Below are positions 1 to 5,425 of a stretch of DNA of 8,185 nucleotides, piece by piece. The translations under genes were made by a program, and so were the position numbers. Numbering within the stretch: position 1 is the first letter of the stretch; each line of letters starts with the position of its first letter. The stretch is from Thermodesulfobacteriota bacterium (GTDB taxonomy: Bacteria > Desulfobacterota > Desulfocorpusculales > Desulfocorpusculum), in the NCBI GenBank assembly GCA_028275295.1, contig JAPWUY010000061.1, forward strand, positions 1 to 8,185, given 5' to 3'. The notes beneath the pieces are model-generated. The model had not been told where the DNA came from and searched no databases. It saw nothing but the letters and a program-made list of their open reading frames with translations.

Positions 1-176
1 AGAGAGTCGAAGGCCTTTATTCCCCTTTTCGATGCGAATCTCACTCTGCTCTCCTCTGTGAGGGAAGTGACCCCAACTACCTCTACTGGGACCCCAATAA
101 CCCTCTTGTAGGCCTCGAAGTGAAATTGGGCCGCATAACCAGCGCCCACTGTGCCGACCTTAATTTTGCCAGCCAT
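1..176 (-). CDS. Gfo/Idh/MocA-family oxidoreductase, N-terminal fragment
   Basis: The start ATG is at 174-176 and the gene runs off the left edge, so only about 58 codons are seen. The protein opens MAGKIKVGTVGAGYAAQFHF, a beta strand followed by a glycine-rich turn (GAGYAA at residues 11-16), which is the NAD(P)-binding Rossmann start of the Gfo/Idh/MocA sugar-dehydrogenase family. A second strand, VEVVGVTS, follows at about residues 31-38. An AGGAGG ribosome-binding site at 186-191 lies 9 nt before the ATG and supports the start. Members oxidise or reduce a hydroxyl of sugars, inositols or sugar acids in the cytoplasm. The substrate cannot be read from the N-terminus. It follows the mannonate oxidoreductase gene on the same strand, 148 nt downstream, so it is probably the next gene of the sugar-acid operon. 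Confidence 0.8.
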   Translation of the reverse strand, partial: MAGKIKVGTVGAGYAAQFHFEAYKRVIGVPVEVVGVTSLTEESRVRFASKRGIKAFDS

Positions 177-324
177 CCCTTCTTTCCTCCTGGACTGGTA
201 TTGAGCCATAGGGGCTCATGTCTTGCATCCCCAACCCCGCCTTCCCAAGGCTGGGGCTCGGAGCCCATCAGCGGTTTCTCTCCTCCTGCCTCTGGTTCCC
301 ACTCTTTCTCTGTGCCTCTGTCCC
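177..324. other. Intergenic gap with two small hairpins
   Basis: This gap lies between two minus-strand genes. It holds a 6-bp inverted repeat, TGAGCC-ATAGG-GGCTCA, at 202-218 just upstream of the Shine-Dalgarno of the Gfo/Idh gene, and a GGGCT/AGCCC hairpin at 254-266. Neither is followed by a T-run in the minus direction, so neither reads as an intrinsic terminator. They could shape the leader of the downstream gene or mark an RNA-processing point. I see no convincing promoter. A long frame crossing the gap on the minus strand (to 328) overlaps the real start out of frame and has low-complexity content, so I do not call it. Confidence 0.3.
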
Positions 325-1158
325 TCATACTCCGCTAAAAGCCGAGAAACCCCCATCCACCGGTATCACGGCTCCCGTCACGAAGGAGGATAAAGGGGAG
401 AGGAGCCAAAGCACTGCCCCCACCAGGTCTCCTGGGGATCCAAACCTCCCCATGGGGGTGTGGGCCAGAATGGCCTTTCCCCTCGGGGTCAGCCCCCCTG
501 TAGACTCGTCGAAAAGGAGGTAATGGTTCTGCTTTGTATGGAAGAAGCCAGGGGCAATGGCATTTACCCTGATCCCCGGGGAATATTCCATGGCCATGTG
601 AACTGCGAGCCACTGAGTGAAATTGGCCAGTGCAGCCTTGGCGGCGCTATATGCCACGGTCCTAGTAAGGGGTCTGAATCCAGCCATGGAGCCCACATTC
701 ACTATGACCCCCTCTCCTTTTTCAGCCATTGCTTTGCCGAAAACTTGACATGGAAGGATCGCGCCCATGAGATTCAAGTCTATGGTGTACCTGAGGGCAA
801 GCTCCTCCAATTGAAAAAAACTCCTTTCCGGGCTCGTTGTGGCTTCTGGTACATTTCCTCCCGCGAAATTCAAAAGCGCGTAAATTTCTCCGAACTCCCC
901 TAAAATTCTTTCCTTGCTCTCAACCAGGCTTTCCTTATCCAGGACATCTGCCTTCAGGATCATCCCTTTCCCGGGACCCTTTGCCATCTCATCCTTCAGG
1001 AATCCTGCCTTTGAGGGATCCCTCACCAAGGCAGCAACTTTGGCCCCGCACTCGATGAGAGCCCTGAAGACTTCCCTGCCCAGCATTCCAGATCCTCCGG
1101 GGAGGACTATGGTCCTTCCCTCGAGTTTCCACACAGAATTGCTCCTGTCCTTTCCCAT
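325..1158 (-). CDS. uxuB: SDR-type D-mannonate oxidoreductase (fructuronate reductase), UxuB/YjmF-like
   Basis: A 277-residue short-chain dehydrogenase that should interconvert D-fructuronate and D-mannonate with NAD(H) in hexuronate breakdown. Seen: a glycine-rich cofactor loop PGGSGMLG (20-27), the strand LNFAGGN (96-102), a catalytic Ser157 in VGSMAG, the YSAAK pair Tyr170/Lys174, and a C-terminus (IAPGFF at 201-206, LLFDE, ILAHTPMGRFG at 230-240, PVDGGFSAFSGV at the end) that I recognise as typical of the Bacillus YjmF-like mannonate oxidoreductases, which are about 278 residues. The frame is open to 1305, but I start at 1158: AAAGGAG lies 10 nt upstream and this start matches the family length. 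The ATG at 1194 has no such site. Pro20 replaces the usual Thr of TGGxGxxG. This is the SDR class, unrelated to the long-chain UxuB of E. coli. It lies 58 nt downstream of the kinase. Its exact substrate (fructuronate, tagaturonate or another keto-acid) is inferred from similarity. Confidence 0.85.
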   Translation of the reverse strand: MGKDRSNSVWKLEGRTIVLPGGSGMLGREVFRALIECGAKVAALVRDPSKAGFLKDEMAKGPGKGMILKADVLDKESLVESKERILGEFGEIYALLNFAGGNVPEATTSPERSFFQLEELALRYTIDLNLMGAILPCQVFGKAMAEKGEGVIVNVGSMAGFRPLTRTVAYSAAKAALANFTQWLAVHMAMEYSPGIRVNAIAPGFFHTKQNHYLLFDESTGGLTPRGKAILAHTPMGRFGSPGDLVGAVLWLLSPLSSFVTGAVIPVDGGFSAFSGV

Positions 1159-1168
1159 GGGGATCGCT

Positions 1169-1175
1169 CTCCTTT
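1169..1175 (-). promoter_or_regulatory. Ribosome-binding site fixing the uxuB-like start
   Basis: AAAGGAG on the minus strand, 10 nt before the ATG at 1156-1158. It favours this internal ATG over the in-frame upstream ATGs at 1194 and 1179, which lack a comparable purine-rich site. Confidence 0.6.
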
Positions 1176-1216
1176 GCATCCTATTACTTGCCATCAGTGG
1201 ATAACGGAGGCTGAAT

Positions 1217-2767
1217 TCATGTCTTCCCCCTGATCCTGGAGAGTTCCTGGAAACTGGGCTCGAGGGCGCTGTAGAGTTCCTTGTAAACGGCGTAGGTTCT
1301 CTCATAAGGACCCCTGTTCTCTTGGATAGGGGAGAATCTCTCCCCTATCTTCACCATTGAGGAGAACTCCTCTATGGATTTCACCCTTCCAGCTCCCAAC
1401 ATTGCCCAAAAGGCAGCACCCACCGCTGATGTCTCCCCCCACTTGGGGACATTGAGATCGATGCCTAGGACATCAGAGACTATCTGGAGCCAGAGGGAGG
1501 ACCTGGTGAATCCCCCTGAGGCCGAGGCCCCTCTGATGGAAATGTCCATCTCTTGCAGGGCCTCCATTATGCTTCTCAGCCTGTAGCCAACTCCCTCCAG
1601 GACGGCTCGAATGAGGTGCTGCGGCCCGTGCTCGAGTCTGAGACCGATGAAGGCTCCGCTCGCATGGGAGTTCCAATTGGGACTCCTCTCGCCCGCTAGG
1701 AACGGCAAACACACGACACCACCCGCCCCAGTGGGAGCTTGCTCGGCAAGCCTCATAAGGTCTTCCATTTCCAGGGTTTCTTTCCTTCTCGAAAGGGACA
1801 TGGCAGTGTTGAATAGGTCCCTCAGCCAGGATAGTGCTACACCTCCATTGTTTATGGCGCCCCCAACTAGCCAGTATTCCGGACCAATGGCATAGCACCA
1901 AGTCCTGACCTTTGGATCGAGAAGGGGCTCGCGAGATATTATTCTCAACGCCCCGCTTGTCCCTACCATACAGGTGGCCTGTCCCTTCCCCACTGCCCCA
2001 GCTCCTAGACTCGAATTCACAGCATCCGAGGAGCCCAGGAACACGGGAACCCGATGGTGCACCCTCATCGCCTCAGCAACATCTCGTCTCAGTCCCTCGA
2101 GTCTCTCTGTTGGATTTCTGAGTTGCGACAGCTGCCCCTCTTTCACCCCGGCCATTTCCAAGCAGGTGCGACTCCACCTCAAGCTCCTCACATGGAGAAG
2201 CCCAGATCCCGAGGCCACAGACGGATCAACGGCGACCTCCCCGGTCATCTTCCAAAGCACGTATTCCTTCGCTGAAACCCATCTGCTGGCCTTGGAGAAG
2301 ATCTCATTTCTATGAGCCCTGAGCCACAGAAGCTTGTAAAAGGGATACATGGCGTGAGGAGGGCACCCAGTCTCACGGTACAGCTCTTCGGTCCTCCCCT
2401 CCTTTCTAACCCTGAAGGCCTCGTCGGCAGCCCTTGTGTCCGCCCAGGTCATGACCCCCATGAGGGGATTCCCCGCTGAATCCAGGGCGGTGAGAGTGTG
2501 GAGAGCCCCTCCGAGGCTCATCCCAGCACACCTGTGGGGAGGCACCCCCGCAGCCTCAGACGCCATCTTTCCAGCTTCCACCGCCGCTCGGAGGAGTATC
2601 TCTGGATCCTGCTCAACCCATTTTCTCTCCACATCCTCTGCAGCATATTCCACGGAACCGAATCCCAAGACATTTCCATCCTCATCAACTACCACTGCCT
2701 TGGAGCTTCCAGTCCCCAGATCTATTCCCAAGAACCAATCTCTCCGGCTCACAGCCCTTCCCTGCAT
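1217..2767 (-). CDS. FGGY-family carbohydrate kinase, gluconokinase-like
   Basis: ATP-dependent cytoplasmic sugar or sugar-acid kinase of 516 residues, within the family's usual ~500. Seen: the phosphate-1 loop FLGIDLGTGSSKAV (12-25), the substrate-side motif TWADTRA (107-113), the likely catalytic base Asp248 in GSSDAV, the nucleotide loop GTSGAL (269-274), LPFLAGERSPNWNS (354-367) of the gluconate/xylulose kinase type, and the FGGY signature around SGGFTRSSLWLQIVSDVLG (417-435). All core motifs are present, so it looks functional. Start: ATG 2767 gives the longest frame. A GTG at 2750-2752 overlaps the stop of the upstream dehydrogenase remnant as GTGA, would give MSRRDWFLGID, and is an equally good or better start (511 aa). 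It sits between catabolic remnants and the mannonate oxidoreductase. Gluconate is the likeliest substrate by motif, but the operon suggests another aldonate or keto-acid is possible. Confidence 0.85.
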   Translation of the reverse strand: MQGRAVSRRDWFLGIDLGTGSSKAVVVDEDGNVLGFGSVEYAAEDVERKWVEQDPEILLRAAVEAGKMASEAAGVPPHRCAGMSLGGALHTLTALDSAGNPLMGVMTWADTRAADEAFRVRKEGRTEELYRETGCPPHAMYPFYKLLWLRAHRNEIFSKASRWVSAKEYVLWKMTGEVAVDPSVASGSGLLHVRSLRWSRTCLEMAGVKEGQLSQLRNPTERLEGLRRDVAEAMRVHHRVPVFLGSSDAVNSSLGAGAVGKGQATCMVGTSGALRIISREPLLDPKVRTWCYAIGPEYWLVGGAINNGGVALSWLRDLFNTAMSLSRRKETLEMEDLMRLAEQAPTGAGGVVCLPFLAGERSPNWNSHASGAFIGLRLEHGPQHLIRAVLEGVGYRLRSIMEALQEMDISIRGASASGGFTRSSLWLQIVSDVLGIDLNVPKWGETSAVGAAFWAMLGAGRVKSIEEFSSMVKIGERFSPIQENRGPYERTYAVYKELYSALEPSFQELSRIRGKT

Positions 2768-2880
2768 CGGTAAACTTCTTCATTGACCACGTTCTCGGGC
2801 CTTTGTCCCTTGAGGACCGCAAGGCATGCCCTCAGGGCCATCCAACCCATGACGGACATGGCCTCGTCTGTGTGGGCGCC
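2749..2880 (-). pseudogene. C-terminal remnant of a D-2-hydroxyacid (phosphoglycerate-type) dehydrogenase
   Basis: Read on the minus strand from 2877, the frame gives [18 protein letters not shown] and, after four more residues, KGQRPENVVNEEVYR, ending in TGA at 2749-2751. This resembles the extreme C-terminus of NAD-dependent D-isomer 2-hydroxyacid dehydrogenases, where a (G)AHT-type turn is followed by a helix, a 'VLxGxxPxNxVN' stretch and the end. About 42 residues remain of a protein usually near 310-330 residues. An in-frame TAG at 2884-2886 closes the frame upstream and the DNA there belongs to another gene (uxaC). There is no start. The stop overlaps the kinase start, which looks like an original translationally coupled junction. 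Family identity rests on a short match from memory; the truncation is seen directly. Confidence 0.55.
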
Positions 2881-2885
2881 CGTCT

Positions 2886-3137
2886 ATTGCATACCCTGTA
2901 GATTTCGGAGGCCGTCTCCGGACACAGCACCTTCCCCGAAATCCCGAAATACCTCTTGAGTTCCAAGTGAGTCCAATGGAACAGGGGATTGCCAAGGAGC
3001 TTGGGCAGGGTCTCAGCCCAGGCCATGAACTTTTGCTCGTCCGAGGCCCTCCCTGTGATGAACTCTTCGGGAACTCCTGATGCCCTCATGGCCCTCCACT
3101 TGTAGTGATCCCAAGAGAGCCAGAGTTGGGTTGAATC
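2886..3137 (-). pseudogene. uxaC: Internal fragment of uronate isomerase
   Basis: The minus-strand frame from about 3137 reads [20 protein letters not shown], then motifs [30 protein letters not shown] and [11 protein letters not shown]. This is a strong match to the N-terminal third of UxaC (roughly residues 45-135 of ~470), the glucuronate/galacturonate isomerase that converts uronates to fructuronate/tagaturonate. The first ~45 residues, with the metal-binding HCH segment, and the last ~330 are absent. The longest ATG frame here is 2832-3089, but it starts mid-protein and its last ~14 residues read out of frame into the neighbouring dehydrogenase remnant, so it should not be annotated as a gene. 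Both ends abut unrelated coding sequence, which indicates two deletion joints. No active enzyme can be made. Confidence 0.85.
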
Positions 3138-4146
3138 GAGGCCTTGTAGAGGATCTCACCGGCATTCTCCACAACCAGAATGCCTTCCCCCTCCCTTCCC
3201 CTGTAATCCTCCAGTCTCAACGAGGATGGGTCCGTGTAACCCAGGTTGATCCTCTCACACACCTCCTTTGGGATACCAGTTGCCAAGACCACATTGACAT
3301 CTGGGCTTTCCACCCCTTCAGAGTAAATTCCAGTTCCCTTGACATGGGTCAGATGAGCCAGAACGGCTCTCGGGATACCTTGGAATCTTTCCATCTGTGC
3401 TAGGAAATAGTCCCTGACATGGTATCCGACGGCCTCGATGTAATGGCCCCATGTCTTTGAAACCTCCTTTACATGGGGTCCGTAGATTATGAGGGTGCCG
3501 CCTGGGGAGACGACCTGCTCGAGCTTGTACATCACTTTTCCCGCTGTCCAGAGCTCGTCATATCTTTGGGGGGCGATGCCGAGAACCGTCTGATAACTTC
3601 TCTCCTTCACTACTATATGGATTTCCGAGGAAAGATCCGTCGCTCTAGACCAGGCCTCCTCCAGTCCTCCAGCATACAGACCGCACAGAGAGCCATCTTC
3701 TTTGACCACCAGGGCAATACACAAGATTGGAACGCGAAGTTCCTTCACAGCCCTGTGGATCATCTTTCGGACTGGGGTGTTTTTTATGCAGCTATCCTTC
3801 CCACCTCCACTAGTGTCCCCGGCAAATCCCACCTATGGTCCATGAAGCGACTTTTGGGCCAGGAGTCCTCCCTCTCGATCCCGTACAATCTCAGAATTCC
3901 CTCCCTCCCCAAAGGGGGATGGGTGCCAAGGGCCACCATGAAATCTAGCGCCTCACATTCCTCACCGAGCCTCTCCTTGAGATTCCTCACGAGCATGGGA
4001 AGGGGACAGGTCCTCGTCCCATCCGGCGTGAGGACGAGAACACTCTTCCCCTTGTAAAGTTCTCCAGGTATTCCCTCCTGGAGAATTTCGGCCACTTGCT
4101 CCTCTTTGACCACGAGCTCCTTTCCACCAAAGCCCACTACTTCCAC
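3138..4146 (-). pseudogene. LarA-family (DUF2088, nickel-pincer racemase-like) gene, broken by internal deletion and loss of 3' end
   Basis: The 5' part (GTG 4146 to TAA 3784, 120 codons) carries the LarA hallmarks PDGTR (41-45), VALGTH (71-76, His76 matching the first catalytic histidine) and DHRWDLPGTL (103-112). The rest continues in another frame from about 3787 to 3143, with KNTPVRKMIHRAV, GLYAGGLEEAW, YDELWTAGKVMYKLE, GYHVRDYF, ATGIPKEVC and ENAGEILYK. In this family about 80 residues separate these parts, including the cofactor-linked lysine and second histidine region. They are missing here and the frame changes, so this is a deletion and not a point frameshift. At about 3138 the sequence passes directly into uxaC. 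LarA proteins racemise or epimerise 2-hydroxyacids using a nickel-pincer cofactor; the original substrate is unknown. The 3086-3832 frame starts inside the shifted overlap and is not a real gene start. Confidence 0.8.
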
Positions 4147-4362
4147 CAGTCTACCCCCCCCGAGGGATTGGCCCTCCCGGCCGGCCTTGCGGTCGGAAGC
4201 CTTTTTGGGACGAAAATGGCGCCTGGGTCACACCTGCGAAGAGCCGAATTTCAGGACCCAGGAGTCAGCCTCCTTTGGTGAGCCCTTGGCGCCCCTTCTT
4301 CATGATCCTTGGTCCAGGAGCTCGGGATTCCCCTGGCTCTCCCTGCAAAACACCGTTCGGTT
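4147..4362. other. Gap between eda and the LarA relic, with an unassigned Shine-Dalgarno
   Basis: These 216 nt separate two genes that otherwise look co-transcribed. They include a strong minus-strand AAAGGAGG at 4269-4276 that does not serve the LarA-type GTG 120 nt further on. Seven nt beyond it is a CTG opening a ~35-codon frame (LGPEIRLFAGVTQAPFSS at its start) that I do not recognise. A 12-codon frame beginning MKKGRQGL ends within the Shine-Dalgarno itself. GC-rich self-complementary sequence (CCGGCCGG) lies near 4178-4185. This may be the scar of a further deleted gene or an untranslated spacer. Confidence 0.3.
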
Positions 4363-5016
4363 TCAGGCCTTATTTGGGGAAGCTGCGAGGGCCTCCAGGA
4401 CGATTCTTGTCCTCTCCGCTATCCGATGAAAGGCCCCTTCCCTCACCCACCCTTTGTCCACGAGCTCTCCCCCCATTCCCACAGCAACTGCTCCCGCCAA
4501 TATGTATTCTCGAGCATTCTCTGGATTGACCCCTCCTGTGGGGACAAGGCGAATGTCTGGAAATGGTGCCCTTATGGCCCTGATGTACTGGGGACCACCC
4601 AAAGGTCCGGCAGGAAAGACCTTGACCAGCTCTGCCCCAGCGTCCCAGGCTGCGAGAATCTCTGTTGGGGTCATAGCTCCTGGAATTACGAGCACTTGCA
4701 ATTCATGGGCTAGTCTTATCACGTCCACGTTCAGGGAGGGACTCACCAAGAATCGTGCTCCAGCTTCCACAGCAACGGAGGCCATCTTTGGGTTAAGCAC
4801 GGTGCCTGCACCGATGTGTACGTCATTGGGGAGGCTCTGGCTGAGCTCTCTTATGACCTCTTTTGCCCCCGGAACTGTCATGGTTATCTCAACTATGTGG
4901 GATCCGCCTTCGAGCAAAGCTCTTGCGACCTCCATTGCTTGCTCTCGGCGGTCCACCCTCACAACGGGAATCAATCTCTCGGACAATATGCGATCCAGGA
5001 TCCTCTGTCTCTCCAT
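4363..5016 (-). CDS. eda: 2-keto-3-deoxy-6-phosphogluconate / 2-keto-4-hydroxyglutarate aldolase
   Basis: Class I aldolase, 217 residues from this start, that splits KDPG into pyruvate and glyceraldehyde 3-phosphate, the last step of the Entner-Doudoroff and hexuronate routes. Seen: RLIPVVRV (14-21), Glu43 in HIVEITMT, GAGTVLNP (69-76), PGAMTPTEI (112-120), the Schiff-base Lys132 in ELVKVFPAG, and the phosphate-binding PTGGV (159-163). The spacing matches E. coli Eda (Glu45, Lys133). The position of E. coli Arg49 is Thr47 here, a change I recall from many Eda-like proteins. The start at 5016 has AAGGA 7 nt upstream and gives the family length. An ATG at 5058 in the same frame, also with an AAGGA-type site, would add 14 residues. 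It is the first intact gene of the minus-strand sugar-acid operon. Confidence 0.93.
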   Translation of the reverse strand: MERQRILDRILSERLIPVVRVDRREQAMEVARALLEGGSHIVEITMTVPGAKEVIRELSQSLPNDVHIGAGTVLNPKMASVAVEAGARFLVSPSLNVDVIRLAHELQVLVIPGAMTPTEILAAWDAGAELVKVFPAGPLGGPQYIRAIRAPFPDIRLVPTGGVNPENAREYILAGAVAVGMGGELVDKGWVREGAFHRIAERTRIVLEALAASPNKA

Positions 5017-5023
5017 GGGAATG

Positions 5024-5028
5024 TCCTT
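5024..5028 (-). promoter_or_regulatory. Ribosome-binding site of eda
   Basis: AAGGA on the minus strand, 7 nt before the ATG at 5014-5016. It supports the shorter aldolase start. The competing ATG at 5058 also has GGAGAAGGA upstream, so the choice is not fully settled. Confidence 0.45.
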
Positions 5029-5085
5029 AGTCGAGGAAAAAATTGAGGCCCTCTCCATTGAAGGCCGTCCTTCTCCCGCGTTACA

Positions 5086-5107
5086 GACCTAAATATCTGG
5101 ATAGGTC
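5086..5107. promoter_or_regulatory. Inverted repeat upstream of eda, candidate operator
   Basis: GACCTA and TAGGTC form perfect 6-bp arms around a 10-nt AT-rich centre, ending 28 nt before the distal eda ATG. The place and symmetry suit binding by a dimeric regulator. It matches no operator consensus I can name with confidence. Confidence 0.35.
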
Positions 5108-5118
5108 GAAGGGGGACT

Positions 5119-5128
5119 GGTCATGACC
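5119..5128. promoter_or_regulatory. Palindrome GGTCATGACC, candidate operator
   Basis: Perfect 10-bp palindrome about 60 nt upstream of the distal eda ATG. It extends to 12 of 14 symmetric positions (CTGGTCATGACCGG). GGT/ACC half-sites are typical of GntR-family regulators of sugar-acid genes, but the spacing differs from the UxuR/ExuR consensus, so the regulator is not identified. Confidence 0.3.
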
Positions 5129-5390
5129 GGGACTCCATTTGGGAACAGGCTTATTTGTTCTCTTTTGCCTTTATTGAGGCTACGTACCCCGCATCATGGG
5201 CCATGTCAAGGGCATTTTTCATCCCCTTCCCGGGATGTAGATGCTCACCTTTATCCCTGGGTCCGCTCTTGGTGATCTCGGGTCTCTTTATTGGAGATCG
5301 CGGCTTTGAGGCTTCCTTTGGCCATTGACCAGAGAGTGAGCCTCTGGAAGGCGCCAGAAAATTTCGGCCTGGCGATCTTTGCAAGAACTG

Positions 5391-5419
5391 TTGCCAGATA
5401 GGAGTAGATCCTATATACT
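5391..5419 (+). promoter_or_regulatory. Sigma70-type promoter of perR-katG
   Basis: TTGCCA (5391-5396, five of six matches to TTGACA) and TATACT (5414-5419, five of six matches to TATAAT) are separated by exactly 17 nt. Transcription would start about 7 nt beyond the -10 box, at or next to the A of the perR ATG (5426). The message should then have no 5' leader, in keeping with the absence of any ribosome-binding site before this ATG. Confidence 0.7.
5398..5414. promoter_or_regulatory. Palindromic operator candidate inside the perR promoter spacer
   Basis: ATAGGA-GTAGA-TCCTAT: perfect 6-bp arms around 5 nt, lying between the -35 and -10 boxes and touching the -10. A repressor bound here would block RNA polymerase. 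The expected binder is the PerR protein encoded immediately downstream (autoregulation). The sequence differs from the Bacillus PerR box (TTATAATnATTATAA), so the assignment is inferred from position. Confidence 0.5.
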
Positions 5420-5425
5420 GGTTCC

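Larger units (their letters stand above)
5059..5390. other. Divergent intergenic region with inverted repeats
   Basis: This region separates eda (minus) from perR (plus). It contains GACCTA-N10-TAGGTC at 5086-5107, the perfect 10-bp palindrome GGTCATGACC at 5119-5128, GAACA-N8-TGTTC at 5143-5160, and CGCCAG-N11-CTGGCG at 5352-5374. The first three lie 28-100 nt upstream of the eda start and are reasonable operator candidates for the sugar-acid operon. I could not assign a clear minus-strand promoter. A minus-strand frame ending at 5151 has a protein-like tail (GMKNALDMAHDAGYVASI, then a few lysine-rich residues) but begins inside perR. I see no recognisable gene here. Confidence 0.4.

Noticed and set aside
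83..328. 81-residue minus-strand frame across the uxuB-Gfo/Idh gap
   Set aside because: It overlaps the well-supported Gfo/Idh start out of frame, has no ribosome-binding site that I see, and has biased composition.
2780..2995. 71-residue minus-strand frame rich in Arg/Gly
   Set aside because: It is out of frame with both the uxaC fragment and the dehydrogenase remnant, which read as known families in the other two frames.
3778..3792. A AAA AAC slippery heptamer that might rescue the LarA frame by programmed -1 frameshifting
   Set aside because: The heptamer is phased with the downstream frame, the upstream frame meets TAA before it can be used, and about 80 family residues would still be missing.
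3086..3832. Stand-alone 248-residue LarA-like gene starting at 3832
   Set aside because: Its first ~15 residues overlap the true LarA N-part in another frame. The look-alike SGGGK motif there is a coincidence of the shifted frame, and its last 18 residues read through uxaC out of frame. It is the 3' piece of a broken gene.
3473..4057. 194-residue plus-strand frame opposite the LarA relic
   Set aside because: The minus strand carries recognisable LarA motifs throughout this interval; the plus frame shows none.
4454..5092. 212-residue plus-strand frame opposite eda
   Set aside because: Mirror frame of a well-conserved aldolase. Its Ser/Pro/Thr-rich content is typical of an antisense shadow.
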